Shown here piece by piece: positions 33,148 to 41,914 of a stretch of DNA of 48,896 bases. The notes under the pieces are model-generated. The model saw only the letters and a list, made by a program, of their open reading frames with translations, ran no database searches and had not been told where the DNA came from. The DNA lies in assembly GCA_021604705.1 (NCBI GenBank), contig BQJM01000010.1:1-48896 (forward strand). The letters run 5' to 3'. The DNA comes from a marine bacterium B5-7. GTDB lineage: Bacteria > Pseudomonadota > Gammaproteobacteria > BQJM01. The first letter of the stretch is position 1. Each line of letters begins with the position of its first letter. Position numbers and translations under genes: made by a program.

Positions 33148-34489
33148 CACAGGCCTTCACTACATTGCCCATTTTCATGGAGCAAGAACCTTTGATGAGA
33201 ATCGTGGTATCTGGCTGACATAAGGGAAGTACGGCTTCAATCAATGTAGCTTGATCGGTAAAGTGCTTGGCCTTATCGCCAAATACTTTTGCGGTGTGCG
33301 CTGTGAGTGTGCCTAATGTTAGCAAGTCATCAATGCCTGCCTGACGCATGGTTTCGCCGGCCTGTTGATGAAAAGCTACCTCGTCTTTACCTAGCTCACC
33401 CATATCGCCCAACACCAGTATCTTTCGGCCTGGCTGTACGGCTAGCACAGTGATAGCGGCGTTTAATGATAAAGGATTGGCATTGTAGGCGTCATTGATA
33501 ATCACAGCACCATTGCGCCCTGCTTTACGTTCCAAGCGTCCCGGCGTGATACTGGCATTCATTAGGCCTTGCTGTATTGCTGCTAAATCACTGCCAATGG
33601 CCAAACAAGCGGTTGCGGCCATTAAAGCATTACGCACATTGTGTAGGCCCATTAAAGGGGCATTGATGTCGCATTGTCCTGCCGGTGCCATCAATGTAAA
33701 ACACGTGTGATCGGGGTGTAGTTGAATATTATCGGCATGCACCATGCCATCGCGTAAGCCGACGGTGAGTTGCGAGTGCTGTTTGCAGTGTTCGCGAAAC
33801 ATATCCGCATAATCATCGTCGGTGTTGATAATGGCAATACCCTGCTCTTTTAAGCCGTGATAAATACACACTTTTTCTTTCGCAACACCGTCAATGCTGT
33901 GACCGACACCTGCTAAATGAGAAACACCCACATTGGTAATCATTGCGACATCGGGTTGGACTAAATTCACCAAGTATTCGATTTCACCAGGCAAATTCAT
34001 GCCGATTTCAATGACAGCGACGCGATGTTGCGGACCCAATTGTGCCAGCATCAGCGGTACGCCATAAAAATTATTAAAATTCCCTTGGGTTGCGAACACC
34101 TGATCAGCGCCAAAAGCGGCGGTTAACATACTGGCGATCAGATCTTTCGTGGTCGTTTTGCCATTACTCCCTGTCAAACAAATCACAGGGAAATCAAACT
34201 GCATGCGCCAATGTTTGCTTAGTAAGCCCATCGCTTTTAATGCATCGTCAACAATAATTTGCGGACATGCAACATCCATCACGCGCTCGACAACCAGCCC
34301 CGCTGCACCAGCGTCTATCGCTTGCTGAACGAAATCATGGCCATCTAAATGTTCGCCTTTGACGGCAAAAAATAAATTGCCTGCTTGCAGGCTGCGTGTA
34401 TCAATGCTGATCCCTGTGAATGCGGCATCGTCGCCGTGCAAGCGAGCATTTAATTGGGTGCTTGCTTCGCTAAGAGAAAACTTAATCAT
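33137..34489 (-). CDS. murF: UDP-MurNAc-tripeptide-D-Ala-D-Ala ligase MurF
   Basis: MurF adds D-Ala-D-Ala to the UDP-MurNAc-tripeptide in the cytoplasm, completing the peptidoglycan precursor. The ATP-binding loop is LTGSNGKTTTKDL near residues 104-116. Further family marks are TQGNFNNFYGVPL, the VIEIGMNLPGEI segment, and NDAYNANPLSLNAAI. The length of 450 aa is usual (E. coli 452). It lies downstream of proC with a 4-bp overlap (ATGA), so the two are co-translated. Its 3' end overlaps the giant convergent gene. The rest of the mur cluster is not nearby. Confidence 0.96.
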   Translation of the reverse strand: MIKFSLSEASTQLNARLHGDDAAFTGISIDTRSLQAGNLFFAVKGEHLDGHDFVQQAIDAGAAGLVVERVMDVACPQIIVDDALKAMGLLSKHWRMQFDFPVICLTGSNGKTTTKDLIASMLTAAFGADQVFATQGNFNNFYGVPLMLAQLGPQHRVAVIEIGMNLPGEIEYLVNLVQPDVAMITNVGVSHLAGVGHSIDGVAKEKVCIYHGLKEQGIAIINTDDDYADMFREHCKQHSQLTVGLRDGMVHADNIQLHPDHTCFTLMAPAGQCDINAPLMGLHNVRNALMAATACLAIGSDLAAIQQGLMNASITPGRLERKAGRNGAVIINDAYNANPLSLNAAITVLAVQPGRKILVLGDMGELGKDEVAFHQQAGETMRQAGIDDLLTLGTLTAHTAKVFGDKAKHFTDQATLIEAVLPLCQPDTTILIKGSCSMKMGNVVKACVTA

Positions 34490-35304
34490 GAAGATTCCGG
34501 GTTGCGTAATGCCGTTGCGCGTGCAACCGCGGCTTTTACTGCATTGCTCGCGGTGGTTTTTGCATCGCCTGCATCAAACTCGGCAATCGCTGCAGCGGTC
34601 GTGCCATTCGGTGAGGTAATGCGTTGACGCAAGGCAACAACATCTTCATCGCTCTTTTGCGCTAATGTTGCTGCGCCTGCAGCGGTTTGTAAGGTAAGTG
34701 CCGTGGCTTGTTGTTTATCTAAGCCTAATTCAACACCGGCGTTGATCATGGCTTCCATTAAATAAAAGAAATAAGCGGGACCGCTGCCGGATAAACCCGT
34801 GAGCACATCAAATTTATCTTCTGTGTCGACCCAAACCGTTTTTCCAAAGCTTTGGCAATACTGCTCTGCCTCAGTTTTTTCATCGGCCGTTGTATCGGGG
34901 GTTGCGATGAGTGCTGTCATGCTTTCACCCACGGTCGCGGCTAAATTAGGCATGCAACGCACCACGTGCAAATGCTTGCCCAGCGTGTCTTGAATCGTAT
35001 CGAGTGAAATGCCGGTGACAATGGATAAAACCAGGGGATTTTTATCGGCTAATGTTGGTGCCAGATCTTGCATGAGCTGCGTGATAAGCTGAGGCTTAAG
35101 GCCTAAACAAATGATATCCGCTTTTGAGGCGGCTTCATGATTATCTGGGGTGGTGAGAACGCCTTGCTCGGATAAGTGCGATAACATCGCAACATGACGC
35201 CGGGAAGCAATGATGTGATCGGCAGGATAGCCCTGCGTCAGCAGGCCCTGAATAATGCTAGACGCCATATTGCCAGCGCCGATAAATGCGATGTATTTTT
35301 GCAT
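34486..35304 (-). CDS. proC: Pyrroline-5-carboxylate reductase
   Basis: ProC reduces 1-pyrroline-5-carboxylate to proline using NAD(P)H. The Rossmann motif IAFIGAGNMASSIIQGLL is at the N-terminus, and the family pattern LGLKPQLI...MPNLAATVGESMTAL and the C-terminal LTGLSGSGPAYFFYLMEAM and QRITSPNGTTAAAIAEF segments are present. The length of 272 aa fits (E. coli 269). It overlaps murF by 4 bp. The cold-shock gene ends 24 bp upstream on the same strand, so the three may share a transcript. Confidence 0.96.
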   Translation of the reverse strand: MQKYIAFIGAGNMASSIIQGLLTQGYPADHIIASRRHVAMLSHLSEQGVLTTPDNHEAASKADIICLGLKPQLITQLMQDLAPTLADKNPLVLSIVTGISLDTIQDTLGKHLHVVRCMPNLAATVGESMTALIATPDTTADEKTEAEQYCQSFGKTVWVDTEDKFDVLTGLSGSGPAYFFYLMEAMINAGVELGLDKQQATALTLQTAAGAATLAQKSDEDVVALRQRITSPNGTTAAAIAEFDAGDAKTTASNAVKAAVARATALRNPESS

Positions 35305-35328
35305 AACAGCAGTATACAGGAAGAAAAC

Positions 35329-35568
35329 TTACGCTGCGATTGCTTCTTCTTGCTCAGCCTCAAGCGCTTCTGCTTGAATTTCAGCAGCGAATGGGCCTTT
35401 TGTGCCATCAGATAGTGTGAATTGCACGGTTTGGCCTCGCATTAAGGTTTTGTAGCCTTCGCCTTGAATCTGTGAGTAGTGTGCGAAAATATCGTCACCA
35501 CCATTCTCAGGTTCGATGAAGCCAAATCCTTTGGTGTTGTTGAACCACTTGACTGTTCCAGTTGTCAT
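35329..35568 (-). CDS. Cold-shock domain protein (CspA family)
   Basis: This 79-aa single-domain nucleic-acid chaperone has RNP1 KGFGFIEP and an RNP2 segment [10 protein letters not shown], the latter a variant of the usual VFVHFS. It begins [16 protein letters not shown], as the family does, and has an acidic Glu/Ala-rich tail ([13 protein letters not shown]) longer than in CspA. I chose the ATG at 35566-35568 because AAGGAT lies at proper spacing; an ATG two codons upstream would sit against it. A hairpin at 35587-35604 lies in the 5' leader. It precedes proC-murF on the same strand. Confidence 0.93.
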   Translation of the reverse strand: MTTGTVKWFNNTKGFGFIEPENGGDDIFAHYSQIQGEGYKTLMRGQTVQFTLSDGTKGPFAAEIQAEALEAEQEEAIAA

Positions 35569-35586
35569 AAACATATCCTTATTGCA

Positions 35587-35604
35587 GCCTTTGTCCGTAA
35601 AGGC
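35587..35604 (-). promoter_or_regulatory. Leader hairpin upstream of the cold-shock gene
   Basis: GCCTTT (35587-35592) and AAAGGC (35599-35604) form a six-base-pair stem with a six-base loop, just upstream of the AAGGAT ribosome binding site. Leaders of cold-shock mRNAs often fold in a temperature-dependent way, so a regulatory role is possible, but the stem is short. Confidence 0.35.
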
Positions 35605-35725
35605 ATCTTTAACTTCCCTATGCTAGCGATAAACGGAAATGTGGACAATGTGAAGGCGGGTATTCCGGTCTAAAACCACTCGTTTTTGGACTGTTTGGTT
35701 AAAATTTAATTGAAATCGGATAGTT

Positions 35726-35755
35726 ATTGGGGTTGTTTGTGAAAGCAACCCCAAT
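35726..35755 (-). terminator. Stem-loop downstream of pckA
   Basis: ATTGGGGTTG and CAACCCCAAT form a perfect ten-base-pair stem with a ten-base loop, starting 10 bp after the pckA stop. No clear T run follows on either strand, so it may be a weak terminator or an RNA-stabilising hairpin. Confidence 0.6.
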
Positions 35756-35765
35756 ATTGAAGGGC

Positions 35766-37322
35766 TTAGGCTTTTGCAGGGCCTGCATCAGTAATGACAG
35801 AGTCGATCTTAAACTGTGCAAAGTTTTCAACAAATTGCTGAACCAAGGTTTGCTCTGCTTGTTGGTAAGCGGCTTGATCGCGCCACGTTTGCTTGGGATC
35901 GAGTAGCGCATCTTCCACACCCTCAATGTGTGCGGGTACGCGTAAGTTAAATGCAGATACCTCGTGCGTGTCGCCTTTTAAGAGCTCACCCGACTGAATA
36001 GCATGTACAACACGTCGCGTTGTTGGGATGTTGAAACGTGTACCCCCTTCGCCGTAGGCGCCGCCAGTCCAGCCAGTATTCACTAGGTATACGGTTGCGC
36101 CAGTTTCTTCTAAGCGTTTCATGAGCAGTTCCGCATACACGCCAGGTGCTTGTGGCAAGAACGGTGCGCCAAAGCAGGCACTGAATGCAGGATTAACCCC
36201 AGCTGCAGCGCCAATTTCTGTGCTACCCACTTTTGCTGTGTAACCACTTAAGAAATGATAAGCCGCTTGTTCTTTTGTAAGAATAGAAACAGGGGGCAAT
36301 ACGCCGTATAGATCACAGGTTAAGAAAATGACGGCTTTGGGTAGTCCGCCACGGTTATCGGGTACGCGTAGTTCAATGTGTTCACGCGGATAAACAGCAC
36401 GCGTATTTTGTGTGAGACGACTGTCATGAAAATCAGGCTTGCCATCAGCATCGATGATGACATTTTCCATAATGGAGTGATGACGAATCGCATCCCAAAT
36501 AACGGGTTCAGTTTTATGCGTGATATCGATGCATTTTGCGTAGCAACCGCCTTCGAAATTAAACACATCGTGATCAGACCAGCCATGTTCATCATCCCCG
36601 ATGAGTTTACATGTTGGATCGGCAGATAGTGTTGTTTTCCCTGTGCCTGATAAACCAAAAAATAATGTCGTGTTGCCATGTACATCAACGTTTGCAGCAC
36701 AGTGCATCGGTAAAATGTCACGAGAAGGTAAAATAAAGTTTAATGCAGAGAACATCGCTTTTTTCATTTCGCCTGCATAACGTGTACCAACGATTAATAC
36801 TTTACGTTCAGTAAAATTCAGCATGACGGCAGCGTTGCTATTGCATGCATCACGCGCGGGATCGGCTTGCATGTGAGGCACGCTTAGCAGTGTCCATGCT
36901 TTTTCGCCACCCGTGTATTCGCCTTCAGGACGAATAAATAAATTGTTGACAAATAAATTATGCCAAGCGGTTTCAGTGATAACTTTCACTGGTAAGAAAT
37001 GCGTATCACTTGCACCAACGCGTAAATGCGAAACAAAACATTCTTCTTTTTCATTGAGATAACTTTCTGCGAGTGACCACAACTGTTGGAAATGTGCATC
37101 GTCAGTTGGTTGGTTTACCGCGCCCCAATCTACAACATTGTGTGTGGTGGCATCGTCAACGATGAAACGATCTTTTGGCGAACGACCAGTGTGTTTGCCT
37201 GTTTCTGTCACAAGTGCACCATTGCTTGCAAGGCGTGCTTCACCACGGCGTAACGCGGCGCTAACAAGTTCATCTTTGGATAAGTCGGTGTGGATCATGG
37301 TTTCTACGTCTTCTGTAATCAT
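35766..37322 (-). CDS. pckA: Phosphoenolpyruvate carboxykinase (ATP)
   Basis: PckA converts oxaloacetate and ATP to phosphoenolpyruvate and CO2, the entry step of gluconeogenesis. The ATP-binding motif [14 protein letters not shown] is near residues 223-236. Other family marks are [16 protein letters not shown] near the N-terminus, [12 protein letters not shown], and [20 protein letters not shown]. The length of 518 aa is normal for the ATP-type enzyme (E. coli 540). A TATAAT-like -10 (minus strand, 37353-37358) lies upstream, divergent from the algH promoter. For a bacterium with amino-acid-based nutrition this is a key enzyme; that link is inference. Confidence 0.97.
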   Translation of the reverse strand: MITEDVETMIHTDLSKDELVSAALRRGEARLASNGALVTETGKHTGRSPKDRFIVDDATTHNVVDWGAVNQPTDDAHFQQLWSLAESYLNEKEECFVSHLRVGASDTHFLPVKVITETAWHNLFVNNLFIRPEGEYTGGEKAWTLLSVPHMQADPARDACNSNAAVMLNFTERKVLIVGTRYAGEMKKAMFSALNFILPSRDILPMHCAANVDVHGNTTLFFGLSGTGKTTLSADPTCKLIGDDEHGWSDHDVFNFEGGCYAKCIDITHKTEPVIWDAIRHHSIMENVIIDADGKPDFHDSRLTQNTRAVYPREHIELRVPDNRGGLPKAVIFLTCDLYGVLPPVSILTKEQAAYHFLSGYTAKVGSTEIGAAAGVNPAFSACFGAPFLPQAPGVYAELLMKRLEETGATVYLVNTGWTGGAYGEGGTRFNIPTTRRVVHAIQSGELLKGDTHEVSAFNLRVPAHIEGVEDALLDPKQTWRDQAAYQQAEQTLVQQFVENFAQFKIDSVITDAGPAKA

Positions 37323-37352
37323 GAGGGTGGGCCCTAGTGTGAAGTAGGGGGC

Positions 37353-37358
37353 ATTATA
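37353..37358 (-). promoter_or_regulatory. Putative -10 box of pckA
   Basis: TATAAT on the minus strand, about 30 bp upstream of the pckA start. No convincing -35 was found. It lies in the 121-bp gap shared with the algH promoter on the opposite strand. Confidence 0.45.
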
Positions 37359-37404
37359 CCTGAAATAAGCGGTGAATTCTCCACCATTTTTGGTGAAAAT
37401 GCGT

Positions 37405-37410
37405 TATAAT
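37405..37410 (+). promoter_or_regulatory. Putative -10 box of algH-ruvX
   Basis: A perfect TATAAT lies 33 bp before the algH start codon. The -35 region is weak. A small CACCA/TGGTG hairpin sits just upstream (37382-37395). Confidence 0.5.
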
Positions 37411-37443
37411 GTAGTCAATTAACCCCTATAAAGCGGACAATTT

Positions 37444-38016
37444 ATGAGCAAGGTATTAACCGGTCTTCAAGACCAAATCTTAGTCGCCTCTCCTCATCTG
37501 CATGACCCCTATTTCGAGCGATCCGTCATATACATCTGCGATCATTCTGACATAGGTGCAACGGGTTTTGTGGTGAATATACCGACGGAATTGATGCTGA
37601 GCGATGTATTCTCTGATATGTCGATTACGGTCAGTAATGCTCGTTGCCACGATCAAGCCGTGTTTTCAGGGGGCCCAATTAAAACGCAGCAAGGATTTGT
37701 ATTGCATCGCAGTACAGAAAAAAAGTGGACGTCTAGCCTCCATATGGGAGGTGAACTGGCGGTAACTTCTTCGCGTGACATACTTGACGCTATGGCTAGT
37801 GATGCCGTGAATACTGATGAACACCTGTTGATTCTCGGTTATGCCAGTTGGTCGTCTGGCCAGTTGGAAGATGAGTTGGTACATAATGATTGGTTGATTG
37901 CGCCACGCGACATGAAGTTGATCTTTGACACCCCCATTGAAGCGCGCTGGGATGCTGCTATGTATAGTCTAGGCGTGAACCCTATGCATTTGAGTGATGC
38001 AGTGGGTTATGCTTAG
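37444..38016 (+). CDS. YqgE/AlgH family protein
   Basis: This 190-aa cytoplasmic protein has the family's N-terminal pattern LTGLQDQILVASPHLHDPYFERSVIYICDHSDIGATGFVVN and the later VFSGGPIKTQQGFVLHR and ILGYASWSSGQLEDEL segments. The molecular role of YqgE/AlgH is still unclear; it was first linked to alginate regulation in Pseudomonas. As in most gammaproteobacteria it is directly followed by ruvX (yqgF), here with a one-base overlap, so the pair forms an operon. A -10 box lies at 37405-37410. Confidence 0.95.
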   Translation: MSKVLTGLQDQILVASPHLHDPYFERSVIYICDHSDIGATGFVVNIPTELMLSDVFSDMSITVSNARCHDQAVFSGGPIKTQQGFVLHRSTEKKWTSSLHMGGELAVTSSRDILDAMASDAVNTDEHLLILGYASWSSGQLEDELVHNDWLIAPRDMKLIFDTPIEARWDAAMYSLGVNPMHLSDAVGYA

Positions 38017-38426
38017 TGACCACTTACTTTGGCCTAGATTTTGGTTTGCGTAAAATGGGCGTGGCAGTTGGCCAAACGATTACAGCAACCGCTAATCCTT
38101 TAACAATTATTTCCGCACTAGAGGGTATTCCTCATTGGCCAAGCTTGGATAAGCTGGTTGAAACATGGCGACCCACGGGGTTTGTGGTGGGGCAGCCATT
38201 CCATATGGATGATACTGAAGCGCAGTTGAGCGAGCATAGTAAAAAATTTGCCGAAAGCGTACGTGAACGTTATCAAAAACCGGTATACCTCGTCGATGAA
38301 CGTTTAACCACTAAAATTGCCCAGCAAATTCAACGTGAGACGGTGACAAAAAAGTCGAATAAACATGCACCGGTGGATGACATTAGTGCGCAGCTGATTC
38401 TACAGACCTGGCTAACTGAACACTGA
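38016..38426 (+). CDS. ruvX: Holliday junction resolvase-like RNase RuvX/YqgF
   Basis: YqgF has an RNase H-like fold and processes the 5' end of pre-16S rRNA; it is also annotated as a putative Holliday junction resolvase. The N-terminal FGLDFGLRKMGVAVGQ carries the first catalytic Asp. VYLVDERLTT and the C-terminal DDISAQLILQTWL carry the other acidic residues. The length of 136 aa is typical. The start is GTG, whose G is the last base of the algH stop (TAGTG), indicating tight coupling. Confidence 0.94.
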   Translation: MTTYFGLDFGLRKMGVAVGQTITATANPLTIISALEGIPHWPSLDKLVETWRPTGFVVGQPFHMDDTEAQLSEHSKKFAESVRERYQKPVYLVDERLTTKIAQQIQRETVTKKSNKHAPVDDISAQLILQTWLTEH

Positions 38427-38487
38427 TTCTGTTGCATTTCCCGATAAATAATGACATGCTGAAATGACTTTTTTATAGGAGAATCGC

Positions 38488-39060
38488 ATGAAACGTTCTG
38501 TCATTGCTGCGGCAATATTATCACTTACCGTAAGCCAAGCGCTTGCATCAAATAGCAATGGTTGGTACGCCGGTGTGGGTGCGGGCTGGGCTAGTGCCAA
38601 TGTTTCTAAAGACGACACGACAACAACTGCAGACAAAGTTGATAAAAATGTCATGGGTGCGAAAACAGTCATGGGTTACCAGTACAATCAAAACTTTGCA
38701 TTACAAGGTTCGTACATGTACATGGGGAACAACAAATATAAAAGTACGACGGCTGCGTCAAATGGTGCATTTTCAACAAATGTATTAAGCACTAGCATTG
38801 TGGGCTTGTTACCTTTGTCAGATAAATTAGATGCGCAAGTGGGCTTGGGTGTGTATCGCACCTTCGTACACTTAGATAGTAACCTGACTTTCCGTGATAG
38901 CAGCGATAAACCCGATGACGAATGGGGCCTTACCTATTCTTTGGGTGCAAAGTATGACGTTACGCCTGCGTTTTCAGTCGGTGTTGCGTGGGACCAATTA
39001 CTAGAGGGCGCTAAAAATAGCATGTTGTCTGGTAATTTGTATTATTACTTCGGCGGTTAA
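38488..39060 (+). CDS. Outer-membrane beta-barrel protein with signal peptide
   Basis: The 190-aa protein starts with a signal peptide (MKRSVIAAAILSLTVSQALA, likely cut after Ala20). The mature part begins with GWYAGVGAGWASA and continues with alternating hydrophobic and polar strands, ending in LSGNLYYYFGG with an aromatic-rich terminal strand suited to BAM insertion. This is an eight-strand OmpA/OmpW-like small barrel; a specific function cannot be read. The ribosome binding site AGGAGAA is strong. Such surface proteins are common in intracellular gammaproteobacteria. A palindromic repeat follows the stop directly. Confidence 0.88.
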   Translation: MKRSVIAAAILSLTVSQALASNSNGWYAGVGAGWASANVSKDDTTTTADKVDKNVMGAKTVMGYQYNQNFALQGSYMYMGNNKYKSTTAASNGAFSTNVLSTSIVGLLPLSDKLDAQVGLGVYRTFVHLDSNLTFRDSSDKPDDEWGLTYSLGAKYDVTPAFSVGVAWDQLLEGAKNSMLSGNLYYYFGG

Positions 39061-39070
39061 TGCACCTTGT

Positions 39071-39110
39071 TGTCATCCCGGAATTTGCGAAGCAAATATC
39101 CGGGACCTCC
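39071..39110. repeat. Dispersed palindromic repeat between the barrel gene and dsbB
   Basis: TGTCATCCCGGAATTTGCG is followed by AGCAAATATCCGGGACCTCC, forming a hairpin of CCCGGAATTTGC with GCAAATATCCGGG. It belongs to the same TGTCATCCC family as the repeats near dnaA, recF and the ferredoxin gene, and may end transcription after the barrel gene. Confidence 0.75.
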
Positions 39111-39141
39111 TTCAGACGCGAGTACACTGAAAAGGATAGAC

Positions 39142-39648
39142 ATGTCTCAACGTATACTACTCCCTCTCCTCGCGCTAAACATTTTTGTTTTAGCCTTTGT
39201 TTATTTTCTCCAGATCAATCAAGGCCTCGAGCCCTGCCCGCTGTGTATTGTACAGCGCTGGCTATTAAGCGGCTGTATTTTACTGAATGCATTGATGTTA
39301 GTGCATCGATCGTCTTGCATTGCGCAATGGATGTATGCGCTGATGTTGAGTGCGCTGGTATTGTTTGGTTTGCTGGTTGCTGGTCGCCATGTTTGGTTGC
39401 AGCATCAACCGATAAGCGGTTTAGGTTGCGGCTTGAGCCTCGATCAAATGTTAAAAGTGATGCCGATTTCCGAAGTGACTAAAACTTTATTCCAAGGGTC
39501 CGCCAGTTGCCAGCGCGCGATACCCTTTTGGTTTGGCTTTTCTCTGGCGCAATGGTCGCTGGCGTATTTTCTCGGTTTACTCGGTGCAACGTGCTACAGG
39601 ATATATTGGCTTAAGTCTTCATTTTCTACCAATTCACCCAATTGCTGA
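39142..39648 (+). CDS. dsbB: Disulfide bond formation protein B
   Basis: DsbB is the inner-membrane quinone reductase that re-oxidises DsbA. The first redox pair is in [12 protein letters not shown] (Cys32, Cys35). The second pair is in GLGCGLSLD and [11 protein letters not shown]. Four membrane helices can be read, and the 168-aa length fits (E. coli 176). I chose ATG 39142 because AAAGGAT precedes it, the frame upstream being repeat sequence. The 3' end overlaps the convergent hslU gene by 55 bp, which is unusually long. Confidence 0.95.
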   Translation: MSQRILLPLLALNIFVLAFVYFLQINQGLEPCPLCIVQRWLLSGCILLNALMLVHRSSCIAQWMYALMLSALVLFGLLVAGRHVWLQHQPISGLGCGLSLDQMLKVMPISEVTKTLFQGSASCQRAIPFWFGFSLAQWSLAYFLGLLGATCYRIYWLKSSFSTNSPNC

Positions 39649-40928
39649 TCGACATAATCAGCATCGACTTTACAACTGCCCCCTTCATCTGACGCACCAA
39701 ATGATAATTCATCCAGCAAACGTTCCATGACAGTGTGTAAACGCCGCGCGCCAATATTTTCAGTACGTTCGTTAATTTGCCATGCTAATTCAGCTAAACG
39801 ATTGATGCCTGTTTTTGTAAACTTGAGTTTCACATCCTCTGTTGCCATCAATGCTTCGTATTGCTTGGTGAGCGAGGCATGTGGTTCGGTCAGAATGCGG
39901 GTGAAATCTTCTGCGGTTAGTGCTTTCATTTCCACACGAATAGGTAAACGACCCTGTAACTCTGGAATAAGATCAGAAGGCTTTGATAAATGAAAGGCCC
40001 CTGATGCAATAAACAAGATATGGTCTGTTTTAATTGATCCGTAGCGTGTTGAGACAGTGCAGCCTTCAATGAGCGGCAATAAGTCACGTTGCACCCCTTC
40101 TCGGGAGACGTCGCCACCACCGCGTGTTTCATCTGTGCGGCGTGCGACTTTGTCTAACTCATCGATAAAGACAATGCCATTCTCTTCGACGCTTTTGAGT
40201 GCTTGCGCGCGGATGTCATCTTCATTCACCAATTTAGCGGCTTCTTCTTCGACTAATTGCTTTAGCGCACCTTTAATTTTTAATTTCCGTGCCCGTTTAT
40301 TGTCATGTTTCAAGCTTTGAAACATTTTTTGTAGCTGAGATGTCATTTCTTCCATGCCAGGTGGCGTCATGATTTCTACACCAACAACACCGGACTGTAA
40401 TTCTAGTTCGATTTCTTGATCGTCTAATTCCCCTTCGCGTAATTTTTTACGAAATACTTGGCGTGTATGCTCTTGTGATTCATCAGGGGTATCATCCTTA
40501 TCGACACTTTCTGCTTTGGGCAATAAAATATTTAGTATGCGCTCTTCCGCTAATTCTTCGGCACGACGTTTTACCTTTTCTACTTGTTGATCGCGGACTA
40601 ACTTGAATGAAACATCAATTAAGTCGCGGATAATTGATTCTACATCACGACCGACATAACCCACTTCCGTAAATTTTGTTGCTTCTATCTTGATGAATGG
40701 CGCATTGGCTAATTTTGCTAAGCGACGTGCAATTTCAGTTTTACCGACACCGGTAGGTCCAATCATTAAAATATTTTTTGGTGTGATCTCTGTGCGCAAG
40801 GCTTCAGGCACCTGCATGCGACGCCAGCGATTACGCAAAGCATTCGCGACAGCACGTTTGGCATCAGGTTGGCCAATGATGTGGTTATCAAGTTCAGATA
40901 CAATTTCACGCGGGGTTAAATTTGTCAT
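39594..40928 (-). CDS. hslU: ATP-dependent protease ATPase subunit HslU
   Basis: HslU is the hexameric AAA+ unfoldase that feeds the HslV protease. The N-terminus [24 protein letters not shown], Walker [12 protein letters not shown], the I-domain, Walker [12 protein letters not shown], and the C-terminal EDLSQYIL (which docks into HslV) are all present. The length of 444 aa matches E. coli (443). I chose the ATG at 40926-40928, which overlaps the hslV stop by four bases (ATGA); a TTG two codons upstream is less likely. It shares an operon with hslV. Confidence 0.97.
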   Translation of the reverse strand: MTNLTPREIVSELDNHIIGQPDAKRAVANALRNRWRRMQVPEALRTEITPKNILMIGPTGVGKTEIARRLAKLANAPFIKIEATKFTEVGYVGRDVESIIRDLIDVSFKLVRDQQVEKVKRRAEELAEERILNILLPKAESVDKDDTPDESQEHTRQVFRKKLREGELDDQEIELELQSGVVGVEIMTPPGMEEMTSQLQKMFQSLKHDNKRARKLKIKGALKQLVEEEAAKLVNEDDIRAQALKSVEENGIVFIDELDKVARRTDETRGGGDVSREGVQRDLLPLIEGCTVSTRYGSIKTDHILFIASGAFHLSKPSDLIPELQGRLPIRVEMKALTAEDFTRILTEPHASLTKQYEALMATEDVKLKFTKTGINRLAELAWQINERTENIGARRLHTVMERLLDELSFGASDEGGSCKVDADYVDQQLGELVENEDLSQYIL

Positions 40929-41467
40929 TTGCAATCCAATGTTTCTATGGTGTGTGAATGATTTGTGTAAATGCAGATATCGCCTGCAATACTTAAGCTT
41001 TTTTCAACGATGGCTTTTGCAGATAACTTGGTATTATCCAGCAATGCCATTGCAGCAGACTGTGCAAACGGACCGCCAGAACCAATCGCGATTAAATCAT
41101 TTTCAGGTTGGATGACATCGCCATTACCCGTAATGACTAAGGATGCTGTTTTATCGGCAACAGCCAGTAAGGCTTCTAAGCGTCGTAACATTTTATCGGT
41201 ACGCCAATCTTTGGCGAGCTCGACAGCGGCGCGCGTTAAGTGGCCCTGATGTTTTTCTAGCTTGGCTTCGAAGCGTTCGAACAAAGTGAACGCGTCAGCC
41301 GTGCCGCCAGCAAATCCTGCGATGATTTGATCGTTGTAAAGGCGCCGCACTTTGCGGGCATTGCCTTTCATGACCGTGTTGCCCATGGTCACTTGCCCAT
41401 CACCACCAATCACCACGTGTTTACCGCGTCTTACCGACACAATGGTTGTGCCACGAAACTGTTCCAT
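40925..41467 (-). CDS. hslV: ATP-dependent protease subunit HslV
   Basis: HslV is the proteasome-like threonine peptidase of the HslUV complex. The catalytic Thr is in [12 protein letters not shown], where removal of the leader exposes TTIV. Other marks are [26 protein letters not shown] and [18 protein letters not shown]. The length of 180 aa is typical (E. coli 176). Upstream, hipB and hipA are inserted on the opposite strand between this gene and the SPOR gene that normally lies beside it. Confidence 0.97.
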   Translation of the reverse strand: MEQFRGTTIVSVRRGKHVVIGGDGQVTMGNTVMKGNARKVRRLYNDQIIAGFAGGTADAFTLFERFEAKLEKHQGHLTRAAVELAKDWRTDKMLRRLEALLAVADKTASLVITGNGDVIQPENDLIAIGSGGPFAQSAAMALLDNTKLSAKAIVEKSLSIAGDICIYTNHSHTIETLDCK

Positions 41468-41536
41468 AATGCATCCTCAGGGGGTTAGTCAGTGCCTAGT
41501 AGTAAAGGTGGGGCCAAATTTGCCAAATTCAAGGAT

Positions 41537-41569
41537 GTATACTATTATATACATAAGTCATGTTTATGT
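41537..41569. promoter_or_regulatory. Candidate operators upstream of hipB
   Basis: Two inverted repeats lie in the hslV-hipB gap: GTATA-CTATTA-TATAC (41537-41552) and ACATAA-GTCATGT-TTATGT (41551-41569). HipB-type antitoxins bind such palindromes to repress their operon. The -10-like TATATT at 41574-41579 follows them and precedes the hipB start at 41597. Confidence 0.5.
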
Positions 41570-41596
41570 CTGATATATTATACATTCTGGGGTGTT

Positions 41597-41914
41597 ATGT
41601 TACTATCTAAACAAAGTGTGCAATCTCTTTTGGTCTTAGGGCAGATGTTAAGTGTTGCTCGTTTACAGCGCCGATGGTCACAGCAGGAGTTGGCGACGCG
41701 CCTGGGGGTGAGTCGAATCACCGTGCGTGCGATTGAGGCTGGACAAGCTAAAACGGCAATTGGCACAGTGTTTGAGGCAGCAGTATTGTTAGGTATTCCT
41801 TTAATGACACATGACAAAAAGCAATTATCGCATTGGCAAACAACGCTGGATAATTTTAAATCTTTGTTGCCGACGCGCCCACGTAAGAAACCGGAGATAG
41901 ACGATGACTTCTGA
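41597..41914 (+). CDS. hipB: HipB-like antitoxin (XRE-family helix-turn-helix)
   Basis: This 105-aa DNA-binding protein has a clear XRE-type helix-turn-helix: MLSVARLQRRWSQQELATRLGVSRITVRAIEAG, with the recognition helix in SRITVRAIE. It is expected to repress the operon and to neutralise the HipA kinase. I chose ATG 41597, where the HTH frame begins normally; the open frame upstream to 41492 is probably untranslated. Its stop overlaps the hipA start by 11 bp. Two palindromes lie upstream. The basic tail (PTRPRKKPEIDDDF) may contact HipA or DNA. Confidence 0.88.
   Translation: MLLSKQSVQSLLVLGQMLSVARLQRRWSQQELATRLGVSRITVRAIEAGQAKTAIGTVFEAAVLLGIPLMTHDKKQLSHWQTTLDNFKSLLPTRPRKKPEIDDDF

Noticed and set aside
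39067-39141. Extended dsbB N-terminus starting in the palindromic repeat
   Set aside because: The extension translates repeat sequence, and ATG 39142 has its own AAAGGAT ribosome binding site in front of a normal DsbB N-terminus.
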